A DNA stretch of 64,000 nucleotides, taken from assembly GCA_963828855.1 (NCBI GenBank), contig CAWHGB010000004.1:1-64000 (forward strand), in the 5' to 3' direction. Shown here piece after piece: positions 9,632-19,841 of this stretch. Position numbers and translations under genes: made by a program. Numbering within the stretch: position 1 is the first letter of the stretch; every line of letters starts with the position of its first letter. Origin of the DNA: CAVVEQ01 sp963828855. Its GTDB lineage: Bacteria; Chloroflexota; Anaerolineae; Anaerolineales; Anaerolineaceae. Below the pieces are notes generated by a model. That model made no database searches. It saw nothing but the letters and a program-made list of their open reading frames with translations, and was not told the DNA's origin.

Positions 9632-12600
9632 ATGCGTCATAAACGAACCGGGCTATGGATCGGATTGATCTCAGTGCTGGTCGTGGTGGGGATCCTCGCT
9701 GCCCTGATCCTCCGGATTCCTTCCACCACCCAACAGATTCCGCCCAACACAGCCCCCATTTCCATTGTCCTCAGCCATCCAACCGATGGCAGTACCTGGC
9801 CTGCAGATACGCCCATCCCGGTGGCGGTGATGGTCAGCGCCGCTGCTCCCCTAAAAAGCGTGGAGTTCTGGACGGACGGCCGCCTTTTTGACACAAAGAT
9901 GCCTACTGATGATCAAAATAGTTCGTTTAAAGTCTGGTCCTGGATGCCGCTCACGGAAGGGGCACACACAATATTTGTCCGGGCTACTACCACAGACGGT
10001 CAGTCAACTGAATCGAATGCCGTCCATATCCAGGCGACCGCCCCAGCCGGGCTGATCGTCTCCCAAATCACCCAGGGGGGAGAGACATTCCAGCAACTGG
10101 CCGATCAAAACGGGATCACACCTGGGGAGCTTGCAGCGGTAAATCCCTCCCTGGATGCCTCCAACCCCATTCCCCCAGGAACCGAAGTCTTCATCCCATT
10201 TAAGTCGATCAGTCTCACTCCCTGGAGAATTGCCTCCCCTCCCCCCACCACCACCTGATGGTCCGTCCTCACCGGCGGCTGAGGGTAGTCCCTCCGGACT
10301 GGCATTCTATCTGGAAGACAAATTGAACCTGAATGCGAATCCGCCTGCTGCGCCTTCGCTTTTTGCGTCGGTCGATGGCTGCTCCGCCACACTCACCATC
10401 GAGGATCAATCATCGGATGAGAACGGTTTCTTTGTTTACTCCCTGCCCGAAACAGCCGTCACCTTTCAGCGCATTTCCAGCCTGAAAACGCACTCCGGTG
10501 GAAGTTCTTTACAGTATCAAGTTCCAGATCTGAGTGGAAACGTTCAATTCTACGTTTCCTCCTATAACGCCGCTGGGGAATCGCCCAGCGAGCCGGTTTC
10601 GGTTGGCGTTTCCGCAACAGCATGCAATCCATCCGTGGGCAGCCAGGGGAATTTAAAATACCGGGATGGCATCGTGACCATTCCAGACGGTATTCAATTG
10701 GCTTATTTTTATGGATCCATGGATGGCAGCGAATGGCAGCGTGTGCCAGCCGGGGATGAATTCCTGAAACCGATCTCAGGTGAGGTGGATCTGAGAAAGC
10801 AGATCCAGCAGGCGCTTGGCGGAGAATCCAACCAAAGCGGCGATCTGGATGCCTGGGGTTGGAGCGATGGTGCTCTCGTCCACCTGGGCCTGATCCACAT
10901 TGACACGAGCTTCGCATCGCTGGCCATCTGCAGCGTGGCTGCGGGCTGCGCCGGGGATATGGGTTCCACGCAGTGGGCCAGCACAGCAACAGTCGGTACC
11001 GATAAAGCCCAGGGCACGCGGGCTCTTCCGCTGGAAAGCCACCGGAAACAATATTGATTATGGCATCTGGCAAGTCAGCACCGAGCCCTTCCCCGCCGAA
11101 TATTCCGTGGGTGCCCCGCCAGGGCTGCTCATCAGCGGAATTTCGGAAAACGTTTCAGGTCAGAATTCAAGCTCTGCCAGGGGTGATTTTTCGATCGATT
11201 TTCTAACCGACCTGCAATACCCACCCCCAGGCAATGGTCAGGATCAATCCGCAAAAAGAATGGGAATGCTGGGGGGATTTCCCAAGGTGAATCCTGAGCT
11301 ACTCTCACCGTTCATCGGAGGTTGGGCCAACCCGTTCGGGCAAATGGCCTTCCAAGGCTGGCTGCCCCAATTCCTGTATATTCGCGTCATCCCCATCTCC
11401 GGCGGGCATCCCGCCTCCGATCCCTCCAACACTGTCCTGGTATCCCTACAGCCGACGGGCGATGTTCCCCCCGTTCAGATCTCCAAGGTGCCTACCTACT
11501 CGGTGGACATCGTTCCGGATTCCTATGTGAATGAAACCCAGGTGGTGCAACAGATGGGTATTCTGGGATGTTCGTACATCACCGGGGTGGATCACGATCC
11601 TTTTGTGGACTGGTTCAAAAAGAATTACCAGATAAAGGGGCTGGATCCGGAATTTGTCAGCGATCAGGCGGAAGAGGCATATCAATGGTGGTTCGATCGT
11701 ATTGGCTGGAAAGCCTGCCCGGGAATCGTTGGCGATGATGACCCCAATATATTTGAGCAATTTGGCGCGGCGTTTGTGGAAATGGTGAATACCCTATCCA
11801 GTACGCTGGAACAGCTCAAGGGAGTCCTCGTGGGAGCGCTGGCGGAGATCATCCCGGGTTGCGACCAGCAATGCAAGTCGCTGCTCATGACCGGGCTGAA
11901 TTTTGCCATCACTTACTTCACCGGGCTGCCACCCAGTATCCCCAATTTTGATCAAGCCGTCAATATGGGTATTGATTACGCGGTGCAAATGGCCATTTCC
12001 CAGGCGGGCATCCCGTATTGCGACCAGACCTGCCAGGATGCCATAAAGGATAAGATCAAGGAGGTCGGATCTGATGTTCTCGGCTCCTCCAAATCCCAGC
12101 CGGCCTGCGCGGACCAGAACCACACCCTGTGGTTGTATGAAGGCACGCAGCTATATCACCTGAAACCCCTTTGCTTCCCTCCTGGTGTTTCGTTTGATCC
12201 GCTGCAGGGCAGCATGTATGAAAATGGCATGGTGCAGGTGAAGGTGACCCGAATTGATGGTTCCCCTGAACCTGCTCCGATGCAGGTGCTTACCCTGGAG
12301 ACCCAGGCACTGAATCCCATTTTTGGGGATGGACATTCCGCCACTGAGTATTACCAGGACACCGTCCTTGAAAACTGCCAAATTTACCAGGGTCAGAATA
12401 TGTGCGCCCACGTCACCCATACCTATCCTTATGACATGGTCTATTCTGCTCCACTCTTTGGCGTTCCTTACCCGCAGGTGTCAATCTCGATCCCAGCCCT
12501 CAAAGCCGGTCAATCGGTTGTCGTTCCCGTGGTATTTAAAAGCCAGCCTTACGATAATATGCCGCCCAATGTGTACCTGCCCCGCGCTGCTGCCATCCAG

Positions 12601-12786
12601 AATGCTTACCCGGATGTAGATCTGAACACCGTCCCGGTTGCATGGTGGCGTGATTTTCTACACCTGACCGGCAGCGGGTCCCAGGTCACCATCTCCGCCC
12701 ATGTCCTCTGCCAGGATAAAGTTACGCAGATCCTTTGGAACTCCCCCTGTTCAGAGACCGACACCCAGCAGTTCATCGTTCCCTAG
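9632..12786 (+). CDS. Large exported LysM / Ig-like domain protein (two frameshifts)
   Basis: Three overlapping frames (9632-10225, 10225-11030 and 11030-12786) make one protein of about 1050 residues. It starts with a single N-terminal membrane anchor (LWIGLISVLVVVGILAALIL). An Ig-like domain follows (SHPTDGSTWPADTPIPVAV ... FVRATTTDGQS), then a LysM-like segment (GETFQQLADQNGITPGELAAVN), a proline run, a second beta-rich domain (YQVPDLSGNVQFYVSSYNAAG, FN3-like) and a long C-terminal half I do not recognise. That half has several Cys pairs (CDQQCK, CDQTCQ). At the first junction, removing one C gives LTPGELPPLPPPPPDG. Probably a cell-surface or peptidoglycan-associated protein, co-transcribed with the lipoprotein that follows 10 bp later. 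Confidence 0.7.
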
Positions 12787-12796
12787 GAGGCGCAGG

Positions 12797-13660
12797 ATGA
12801 CACAAAAAATCGTAGTCCTTTTTATCATCACAATACTGTTATTGACCGCCTGCGACCAGCCTGCTGTACCCCCGGGTACGCCACAAGCCTGGATCGATGA
12901 TCCGCTGGATGGAATGCACCTGCCCATGGAGCCGTATTTAATCACCATGCACAGCAGCGATTCGCTTGGTATCACGAGTATGGAACTCAGTATCAACGGC
13001 GTTGAACTGGAAAGGATCCCAAATCCAGACCCGGCGCAATTGCTGGTTCACCTCACCCAAAAATGGGAGCCACAAGCCCCAGGCAGATATGTGATCCGCG
13101 CCCGAGCACAGAACACGTCCGGAATCTGGAGCGAGGAAGATATCGTGAGCGTTATCGTCGAGGATATTTCCACCCCGACGCCCGTCATCACCGTGACCCC
13201 CACCCTCCACCCGACCGTCACGCTCACTCCCACCCAGGTCCCTTCAACCACCCCATCCCCCACCCCGGTTCCGCAGACGGGTTTCGCAGGCTCGCCTACA
13301 TTTAATCCATCGCAGATCAACCTGCCTTATGACTGCGCCTCCTCGGACTTGACGGCGGAGATCAAGGTGAACCCCGGGCAGAAAATTAGAGTGGTCGTAC
13401 TGTTCTACAGGGTTTCGGATAACGGGTTTACCCAGCACTCTGAATGGTCTGATTTAGCCATGACCCCACTTGGAGCGGATACCTATCGGATCACGTTTAA
13501 TCCGATCAAAGCCGGGGGATTCAAACCCTGGTTTGGTTCGGTGGGGGCTTCCGCCGGCTGGGAAGGCTGGCTGCAGACCCAGTTTGTCATTCAGGATGTC
13601 AATGGCACATATTCCCGCTCAAAGGTCTTCAGCCTGGTGAAGATCGCGGGGTGTCAGTAA
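12797..13660 (+). CDS. Surface lipoprotein with Ig-like domain and TP-rich linker
   Basis: A 287-residue protein with a lipoprotein signal (ILLLTAC, Cys near residue 19). An Ig-like fold resembles the one in the preceding protein (WIDDPLDGMHLPMEPYLI here, SHPTDGSTWPADTPIPVAV there). A linker of TPTP/TPSP repeats (residues about 135-165) follows, then a C-terminal beta domain with the Cys pair YDCASSD and KIAGCQ at the very end. ATG 12797 is preceded by TAGGAGGCGCAGG, a strong ribosome site. It is translated 10 bp after the large LysM protein, so the two probably work together at the envelope. Function unknown. Confidence 0.82.
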   Translation: MTQKIVVLFIITILLLTACDQPAVPPGTPQAWIDDPLDGMHLPMEPYLITMHSSDSLGITSMELSINGVELERIPNPDPAQLLVHLTQKWEPQAPGRYVIRARAQNTSGIWSEEDIVSVIVEDISTPTPVITVTPTLHPTVTLTPTQVPSTTPSPTPVPQTGFAGSPTFNPSQINLPYDCASSDLTAEIKVNPGQKIRVVVLFYRVSDNGFTQHSEWSDLAMTPLGADTYRITFNPIKAGGFKPWFGSVGASAGWEGWLQTQFVIQDVNGTYSRSKVFSLVKIAGCQ

Positions 13661-13745
13661 ATCCCAAGCAGGCAAACCCGTAATAGAGCCTTTCAGGAGG
13701 CCACCTGAATCGCGATGCAGAAAACGATTAACAACGATCAATAAG

Positions 13746-13781
13746 AATAATCTGGCGGAGAATTTACTTCGCCAGATTATT
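13746..13781. terminator. Bidirectional terminator between convergent genes
   Basis: AATAATCTGGCG and CGCCAGATTATT form a 12-bp perfect stem with a 12-nt loop, with A-rich and T-rich arms on either side. It sits between the lipoprotein gene (plus) and the RIO-kinase gene (minus) and can terminate both. Confidence 0.8.
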
Positions 13782-13786
13782 TTCGT

Positions 13787-14809
13787 TCACTCCTGCTGGC
13801 TTTCCCGCCAGAGCCTGGCTGATTCCGGGTCGGAGGCATCAAGTACAGCTGGGTGGATTTCCGCCTTGGTCCTGTTGCCAGCTTCCTTCCATAGGTCCGC
13901 TGCCAGGCTTTCGGGATGGCAGTTCTTCCCGCGGCTCTGGAAGTATGAACACAGGCGTGCAATATCTCGCTGGAAGATCCGGTAGGCAGCCGGATGCCGG
14001 CGGATGAAGATGACCTGGGGAAAATCGATCAGGGTGGCCTGCCCCTGCCAAAAAAGGACGTTATAGGCGGAGAGATCGCCATGCACCAGCCCCAGTTGCA
14101 GCATGACCTTTGTATTGGCGAGTAGTTGTTCAAAAACACTTTCCGCCTCAGTGCAATCCAAATCCACCGTGTTCAAGGTCGGCGCGGCACTGGTCTCGTC
14201 GCCAATATAGTCCATCAGAATGGCGTTGTGGCTGGTCTCGTACGGCCTGGGGACGGCCACACCCGCTTCATTAAGGCGCTCCAGGGTCTGGTATTCATGC
14301 ATGATCCAGGATTGGTGCCGGATCGATTCGCCGTACACAGTGCGGTTGTGATGCGCCTTGAGCATCCCCAGGTCCAGGATCTGCTTGCCATCCTCATCCA
14401 GCACGTCCCGCCCTTGTAGGTAGAGCCGGTCGTTCTTTAAATTGCGCAGCATGCGCGGCCGAAAGACCTTTACCGCCAGCAACTTGCTTTCCACCTGTGC
14501 GCCGGACCTGCACAGGTAGACTGAGGCTTCCTTGCCACCTTTCACTTTTCTGAGCACATCCGAGATCCATTTCTGCTCCAGGAAATACCCGAGCGAATCC
14601 AGCAGCCAGCCTTCTTCGAAGCGCGCCGGTTGGTAAGTGAAGCCGGTGGTGCTGCGCTTGTCATTCTGGCTGTGGACAAATACCCGGTCGGAGGCGGAAA
14701 GTTTCTTCGCCCGAACCGGCCGGGGATTGCGGAAACCCTTCCCGCCCTCCTCGAACATGCCCTCGTCATCCAATTGATCGTAAAAGTACAACTTCGAATT
14801 CGAATCCAT
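13787..14809 (-). CDS. RIO-type serine kinase
   Basis: A 340-residue RIO1-family kinase. The nucleotide loop is GGKEASVYLC, the ATP Lys is in LLAVKVFRP, the catalytic loop is HGDLSAYNVLF and the metal-binding motif is LIDFPQ, which is typical of RIO kinases. The eukaryotic activation and substrate loops are absent, as in all RIO proteins. In archaea and eukaryotes RIO kinases act in small-subunit ribosome maturation; the bacterial role is unclear. I start at MDSNSKLY (14809), since AAGGA lies 5 nt upstream. The next ATG (14815) would overlap that site. The upstream leader, described separately, suggests conditional expression. Confidence 0.88.
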   Translation of the reverse strand: MDSNSKLYFYDQLDDEGMFEEGGKGFRNPRPVRAKKLSASDRVFVHSQNDKRSTTGFTYQPARFEEGWLLDSLGYFLEQKWISDVLRKVKGGKEASVYLCRSGAQVESKLLAVKVFRPRMLRNLKNDRLYLQGRDVLDEDGKQILDLGMLKAHHNRTVYGESIRHQSWIMHEYQTLERLNEAGVAVPRPYETSHNAILMDYIGDETSAAPTLNTVDLDCTEAESVFEQLLANTKVMLQLGLVHGDLSAYNVLFWQGQATLIDFPQVIFIRRHPAAYRIFQRDIARLCSYFQSRGKNCHPESLAADLWKEAGNRTKAEIHPAVLDASDPESARLWRESQQE

Positions 14810-14852
14810 AACCATCCTTATTAACACAACAAAACCCGGATAATCCTTCACC

Positions 14853-14874
14853 GCGGTTTTTAAATCAAAACCGC
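14853..14874 (-). promoter_or_regulatory. Alternative hairpin in RIO-kinase leader
   Basis: In the minus-strand RNA, GCGGUUUU (14874-14867) can pair with AAAACCGC (14860-14853) across a 6-nt loop. Its 5' arm overlaps the 3' arm of the stronger hairpin at 14869-14893, so the two structures cannot form together. Confidence 0.5.
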
Positions 14875-14893
14875 AGGCGGCGCGCCTGCGGTT
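14869..14893 (-). terminator. GC-rich hairpin with U-rich tail (candidate attenuator)
   Basis: An 11-bp perfect stem (AACCGCAGGCG / CGCCTGCGGTT) with a 3-nt loop is followed on the minus strand by TTGATTT. It lies 19 bp after the small ORF and 60 bp before the RIO-kinase start, where an intrinsic attenuator would be expected. Confidence 0.55.
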
Positions 14894-14912
14894 CAGGGAA
14901 TGGCTGATGGGA

Positions 14913-14978
14913 TCAGATATGCGAACCGGAAGGAGGCGCGTAGATAAGAACCGAAACGGCAATTCTATTGGCTCTCAT
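14913..14978 (-). CDS. Candidate leader peptide (21 aa) upstream of RIO kinase
   Basis: A short frame starts at ATG 14978, or at 14987 for 24 residues, and ends with TGA at 14915-14913. Reading from 14978, the peptide is MRANRIAVSVLIYAPPSGSHI. An AAAGGAGG ribosome site lies 10 nt before ATG 14978; the first ATG is almost on top of it. The peptide has a hydrophobic IAVSVLIY core followed by Pro-Pro, features often found in ribosome-stalling peptides. The IAV portion recalls the IAVV arrest motif of the ErmA leader. I infer a regulatory leader. Chance is possible at this length, but the strong ribosome site, the promoter upstream and the hairpins downstream argue for function. Confidence 0.55.
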   Translation of the reverse strand: MRANRIAVSVLIYAPPSGSHI

Positions 14979-15022
14979 AATTTGCATTCCTCCTTTCCAA
15001 AAATAATTGAAATGACCCGGTT

Positions 15023-15052
15023 AGTCTATCACTCGACCGCTTTTTTCGTCAA
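15023..15052 (-). promoter_or_regulatory. Promoter of the RIO-kinase leader transcript
   Basis: On the minus strand TTGACG (15052-15047) and TAGACT (15028-15023) are separated by 18 bp. The predicted start near 15016 gives a leader of about 205 nt before the RIO-kinase ATG, holding the small ORF and both hairpins. Confidence 0.55.
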
Positions 15053-15117
15053 GGTTTTTTTGAATATTGAAAAATAATGGCTATGCGCATTATTATCTAT
15101 CAAATCATCAACCATAC

Positions 15118-15756
15118 TTAGTGCCCGATCGCTCTAATTTTCTTAATCAGGTCGTCCGCGATCACCGCCGGCTCCACCCCCATTGCCCTGCATGCCAGGA
15201 TGGCAGTAGCTGTTTCCTCGATCGCCTCGGTTAAATTCGCCGCGTGCCGTAAATCGCTGCCAGCAGCCACCAACCCGTGGTTCTGCATCAAAATCGCCAT
15301 TCCCTTCTCGCCCATCGCATCCGACACCAAGCGCCCAAATTCCTCTGTTCCAGGGATAACGAAGGGGATCACCGGGATTTCCCCGAAGATCGCCGAATCG
15401 ATGGAAATTGGCAAGAAACGCGAATGAGTGAGAACCATAAGGGTTGCTTTGGGGGGGTGAGCATGAACCACTGCGTTGATATCAGGGCGGTTCTTATAGA
15501 TTGCGCAATGCAGCCATTTTTCAACAGAGGCTTTGTAAGGCGTTTCACTCACAACCTCGCTTTCCAGATTGATCCGCACCAGCATCTCCGAAGTCAGGCT
15601 GCCTTTGAACACCCGGCTGGGTGTGATCCAGATCTCGTCGGGCTGGTCCTCACAGCGGGCGCTGATGTTGCCGCCCATGGCAGTGACCAGGCCGAGTTCG
15701 TAGAGCTCATGATTGATCTGAATAACTTGTTCGCGGGTATTGGTGGTTGGTTCCAT
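15118..15756 (-). CDS. Class II aldolase/adducin family protein (FucA/AraD-like)
   Basis: A 212-residue zinc aldolase of the L-fuculose-phosphate aldolase / ribulose-5-phosphate 4-epimerase family. Visible marks are MGGNISAR (phosphate-binding loop), WITPSRVFKGSL, the metal ligands HAHPP and the later His of QNHGLVAAG. Length and motif spacing are normal. It is the last gene of the lacI-iolB-iolD-transaldolase series on this strand, 125 bp behind the transaldolase. It probably carries out the terminal C-C cleavage in that pathway, or serves a separate sugar-phosphate. The start at 15756 has GAGG 8 bp upstream. The exact substrate is not readable from sequence. Confidence 0.85.
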   Translation of the reverse strand: MEPTTNTREQVIQINHELYELGLVTAMGGNISARCEDQPDEIWITPSRVFKGSLTSEMLVRINLESEVVSETPYKASVEKWLHCAIYKNRPDINAVVHAHPPKATLMVLTHSRFLPISIDSAIFGEIPVIPFVIPGTEEFGRLVSDAMGEKGMAILMQNHGLVAAGSDLRHAANLTEAIEETATAILACRAMGVEPAVIADDLIKKIRAIGH

Positions 15757-15881
15757 GATTTACCTCATCCTCTAATTATAGAATACCAGAGAGTACAGAG
15801 CCTTTTTGTTCTCACCTCCCCGGATATAAAAGAACCTCTGTGAGGGAGGCTCTTCGTTCCCTAAAACAATTCTCCTTGCGT

Positions 15882-16961
15882 TTACACATCCGGATTCGGA
15901 ATCATAACATCCCGTACCAGAGCGCCCAGGTCATCCACCGCCTTGCAGAACTGACGCAGCGTCCGGCGGGTGGGACCGAAATCATCGAACTCGGCCGGCT
16001 TCATCCCGTCCTCGTGGTACGAGCGGTGGAAATCCACGAATTTGCTCTCCAACTCATCCACGATCGCGGGATCGACGTCGATCTGCATCCGGTTTTCCAC
16101 CGTCACATCCGAGGCGTTGAACTTTACCTGCCAGTCATACGGAGGCGAGATGACCACATCCCCCCCAATGAATTCGCTCCAGTGAAGATGATTACGGAAA
16201 GCCGCGCTTAGCAGCCGCAGGCGATATCCCCGCTGCTGGTAGATCTTATAGGCTTTTTTCATCACCGCCACACCCGCCCAATCGAATACCCACGGGTTAG
16301 CGATGATGCCGCGTTTTTCCGAAACGACCTTCAGCCAGTCGTCCAGCCGGCCCACCATCAGGGTGCAGACGGATCCCATCGTGGAGATATCCTTCTTCTC
16401 CTTTTCCCGTCGGACCAGCCCTCGCTCAAAGGCCTCGGCCACGCCAACGCCTGGGGCAGGCAAAAGCTGACCGTGGCGTTGATGCTGATGCCGCGGTAGG
16501 TGGCTTCCTCGATCGCCACGATCCCCGCCACTGTGGCCGGGATCTTCACGATCATGTTCGGCGCAAGCCGGTTGAAATGTTCGGCCTGCTCTAGAATTGC
16601 TTTCGGATCACGATAGTATTTTGGATTGGTCTGGATCGAGAGTCGTCCATTCTTTCCTTTATCCCGATCATAGACCGGTAGAAGCAACTTCGAGGCTTTC
16701 TGCGACATTTCTTCGGTCACCTGCCAGCCGATCTGATCCTCGCTGGCCGTTGGCTGTTCCTGGATGATCTCCGGGATGCGCTCCTTCCAGGTGTCCCATT
16801 CCTTCTTGAGAACACTGAGGACGATCACCGGGTTGCAGGTGGCTCCGACTGTGTTGTTGATCCGGATCGAATCGGTCAGATTCCTGGATTGAACAGGAAT
16901 CGTTCCACAACACCGTGGGGGTTTTTTGGGACATTTCGTACAAGTAGCTGCGTTTTTCCAT
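15882..16961 (-). CDS. Transaldolase-family protein in inositol operon (two frameshifts)
   Basis: About 360 residues, read as 16961-16885, 16885-16445 and 16455-15882. The N-terminus (TPTVLWNDSCSIQ, then NLTDSIRINNTVGATCNPV) matches the transaldolase strand with the conserved Asp and TxNP-like loop. GRLSIQTNP follows, then MIVKIPAT with the Schiff-base Lys, GISINATVSFCLPQA, and ANPWVFDWAGVAV in place of the usual SxFVGRxDD region. Removing one G from CAGGAA repairs the first junction. It is longer than FSA/TalC (about 215 residues) and closer to the long form. Its place directly behind iolD suggests it handles an inositol-derived or related keto-sugar, but that is inference. Confidence 0.8.
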
Positions 16962-16988
16962 TTTATAATTTCTTCTCCTTTAATCCAC

Positions 16989-18877
16989 TTACATCAATTG
17001 AGCTTTCTTGTTGTTAGAGGAAGTATTTTTCGTTTTGAAGCTTTTCTTGTATTCTTTTCTTGCATTTTGCACATCTGGATTCGTCGATACTTCCGCAATC
17101 GCCACATCCCACCAGGATTCATAGCCAGGTACCCGCTCCTCCCTGTCGGTCTCGATAACAACGACGGTTGTGATTTCTTCTTGTCTGGCCTTCTTTAATG
17201 CAGTGGAAAACTCTTCAATGGTTTTCGCGGAGATGACTTTTGCACCTAATGATCCAGCGTTTGCAGCGTAATCAATTTTTAACGCCTCTCCGTCCAATTG
17301 GCCGCTTTGTTTATCCCGTTGAACGAAGCGAGTGCCAAAACCACCACTTCCCACAGATTCACTCAACGCCGCCGATTGATCCAAATCCATGGTTATTCAC
17401 AACAATGATGATCAGCTTTGATGCCTTCCTGGATAGAGGTGACAATCTCGGTTGGATTCATCAGATAGGTACCGTCACCCACCCACACAAACACCTCGCG
17501 TCTAGGATCCGCCATCTTTACCCCTATCGCACCCGGGATTTCATAGCCCATACAAGAATATCCATATTCCATGTGATAGGATTTTGGGGTTCTTGCCCGC
17601 CAAAGCTTATGAAGATCACCTGGGTGGCTGCCGGCAGCTGAAAGAATGACATCTTCGGGACCTGCTTCCTCCCAGATCGCGCCGATCAGTTCGCTCTGCG
17701 CGGGAATTGGTTTATGATTTAAATGGAATAACCGATCCGTCTCTCTTTCCCATTCAGCTTTCATTTTTGCTATTTCATTAGTAATCGATTTATCGACCTT
17801 ATATTCATTAACCTGTTCCACCAGTTCCCGTAAAGTCTCTCTCGCATCTCCTGTTAATGGAATCCCGCCATGCTTAAATGCGTCCATTTCAAAAAGATTG
17901 ATATTAATAAATTTCACTTCCGGATTTTGGAATATCGTCTTTGAGGCCGTCGTGAAATCGGAATACCGGGTCCCGATTCCAATCATCAAATCTGCGGAAC
18001 GAGCATATCTATTTGCGGCCAATGTTCCAGTCGCTCCAATTGCCCCGAGACAACAAGGATGGTCATACGGCAGGGAACCCTTTCCTGCCTGGGTTTCACA
18101 TTCAGGGATTCCCGTCTGACGACAGAATTGATCAAGTTCCTGGCAAGCCTCGCTGTAAATAACCCCTCCACCCGAGACAATAAGCGGTCGTTTTGAATCA
18201 CGGATCATCGCTACCGCTTCAGTAAACAGTTGCCGGTCTGCAAGGGGTCGCTGAACCTTCCATACTCTTTTGCGGAAGAATTCCAACGGGTAATCAAACG
18301 CTTCAGTTTGCACATCCTGCGGGAGGGAAAGAGTGACCGCTCCCGTATCCACTGGGGACGTTAATACTCTCATCGCTTCCAGAAGGGAGGTGATCAGCTG
18401 GTCGGGACGGTTGATCCGGTCCCAGTACCTAGAAACCGGTTTAAAACAATCGTTCACGCTAATATCCTGGGTGTTTGGCAACTCCAATTGTTGAAGTACT
18501 GGAGCAACATTTCGACGAGCAAAAATATCGCCAGGGAGGAGGAGAACAGGCAGACGGTTTATGGTCGCCAGGGCTGCACCTGTGACCATATTTGTTGCCC
18601 CTGGCCCTATGGAGGAAGTGCAAGCAAATACCTGGGAGCGGTTTTTCATTTTTGTAAAACCGGTAGCAATGTGAACAGCAGCTTGTTCGTTCCTGACCAT
18701 GATGTATTTAAAATCCGGGTTTTCCTGAAGCGCCTGACCGATCCCGGCAACATTCCCGTGACCAAAAATCCCAAGCATTCCCGCAAAAAACGGGTGCTGT
18801 GTCCCGTCAATTTCGAGATACTGATTTTTTATGAATTTTATTAGGGCTTGTGCGGTTGTGAGTTTGGTCTTGTTCAT
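16989..18877 (-). CDS. iolD: IolD: 3D-(3,5/4)-trihydroxycyclohexane-1,2-dione hydrolase (two frame breaks)
   Basis: A thiamine-diphosphate enzyme that hydrolytically opens the diketone ring in myo-inositol catabolism to give 5-deoxy-D-glucuronate. About 629 residues, the normal size. Features in order: catalytic Glu in MVRNEQAAVHIA (near residue 65), GPGATNMVTGAA, a central Rossmann-like domain (RPLIVSGGGV, MIGIGTRYSDF), and the ThDP-binding motif GDGTYLMN to VVNNHGFGSIGG. The frame changes near 17412 (one extra A) and 17368 (one extra G); the tail (GYESWWDVAIAEVS) is typical of IolD. It lies 79 bp behind iolB, so the pair IolB/IolD is firmly identified. Confidence 0.88.
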
Positions 18878-18956
18878 AAATACATTTCCTTTTCGTATGG
18901 GATTGGAATCAGGTTTTTGTGGATTTCTAGACAGGAATACCCCGACTCCGAAGTGA

Positions 18957-19841
18957 TCAATCCACCAACTTGTTCATCTCAATTGTTACCAATGGAAGCC
19001 GCGGATCAATCGTTTTCCAGGTTTGTTTTACCCAGCTATAGGCAGGGTCGTCAGTGCTCGCCAGGGATTGATCTGATCCGGCCAGGATGTTTAAATAATA
19101 CGAGTCGTATCCAAACCCGGATACTACAGGATGATAGCCTTCAGGTGAGAGTACCAAATGATTATCTGTTACCAGGATTAATTCATCCAGAGTCCTATTG
19201 TCGTTGTAAATCCTTTGGTAAGCGAATCCTTCCGGCTTGTTGATTTTATAAAAATAGATTTCCTCCAAATCGGCCTCCAGCAGATCGCCGTTTTTATCCA
19301 GAATCCTTTTATCGTGCTTATGCGGGGGGTAAGAACTCCAGTTTCCAGATGGTGTATAAACCTCAACCATAACCAGTCGATCGCATGGAAATCCTGGCGG
19401 AATCATCTTGTTGATTTGCCGTGATGCGTTTTCCCCTCCTCGAAGCTCTATTGAAACATCCTGGGGTTTTATCAATCGGTTTGGATGATCCATGCTTGCT
19501 TTTGCAAAACCGAATGCAAAATCAAGGCTATCTGAAATAGCCCGAATAGATATTGATGTATTACGGGAGAAATACATCGCCGTAGGTAAGCCGTCAAACA
19601 CGCTTCTGCGGGAACCCACGTTTTTGAATGTCTCAGAACTGGTGTTTACATCGCATGTGCCCCCAAGTATGGCAATTACAAGTTCATTCTCAAAGGTAGA
19701 AAAAAACCATTCCTTTCCCTTCTCAAGTTGAACTGCTCCGAAAGTGAGATGTTCCCAACCTGCAATTTCTGGGGTAACAGCCATGTACTGTGGTTGGGAA
19801 AAATCCGGGGAAATTAGCAATTTGGAATTTGTTGAATTCAT
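18957..19841 (-). CDS. iolB: IolB: 5-deoxy-glucuronate isomerase
   Basis: A 294-residue cupin-fold isomerase that converts 5-deoxy-D-glucuronate to 5-dehydro-2-deoxy-D-gluconate. The bicupin pattern is clear: an N-terminal half with TFGAVQLEKGKEW and GGTCDV, and a C-terminal half with the metal site YPPHKHDK, LEEIYFYKIN and GYHPVVSGFGYDSYYLN. The ATG at 19841 overlaps the stop of the LacI regulator (ATGA-type overlap), so the two are translationally coupled. The product of IolD is its substrate, and iolD follows on the same strand. Confidence 0.9.
   Translation of the reverse strand: MNSTNSKLLISPDFSQPQYMAVTPEIAGWEHLTFGAVQLEKGKEWFFSTFENELVIAILGGTCDVNTSSETFKNVGSRRSVFDGLPTAMYFSRNTSISIRAISDSLDFAFGFAKASMDHPNRLIKPQDVSIELRGGENASRQINKMIPPGFPCDRLVMVEVYTPSGNWSSYPPHKHDKRILDKNGDLLEADLEEIYFYKINKPEGFAYQRIYNDNRTLDELILVTDNHLVLSPEGYHPVVSGFGYDSYYLNILAGSDQSLASTDDPAYSWVKQTWKTIDPRLPLVTIEMNKLVD

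Noticed and set aside
13141..13280. Tandem repeat in the TP-rich stretch of the lipoprotein
   Set aside because: It is a low-complexity protein linker with irregular codons, not a DNA repeat array.
16668..18877. True pseudogenes for iolD and the transaldolase
   Set aside because: All catalytic motifs are intact, the breaks are single bases repaired by one change, and the intact neighbours show no decay. Sequence error is more likely.
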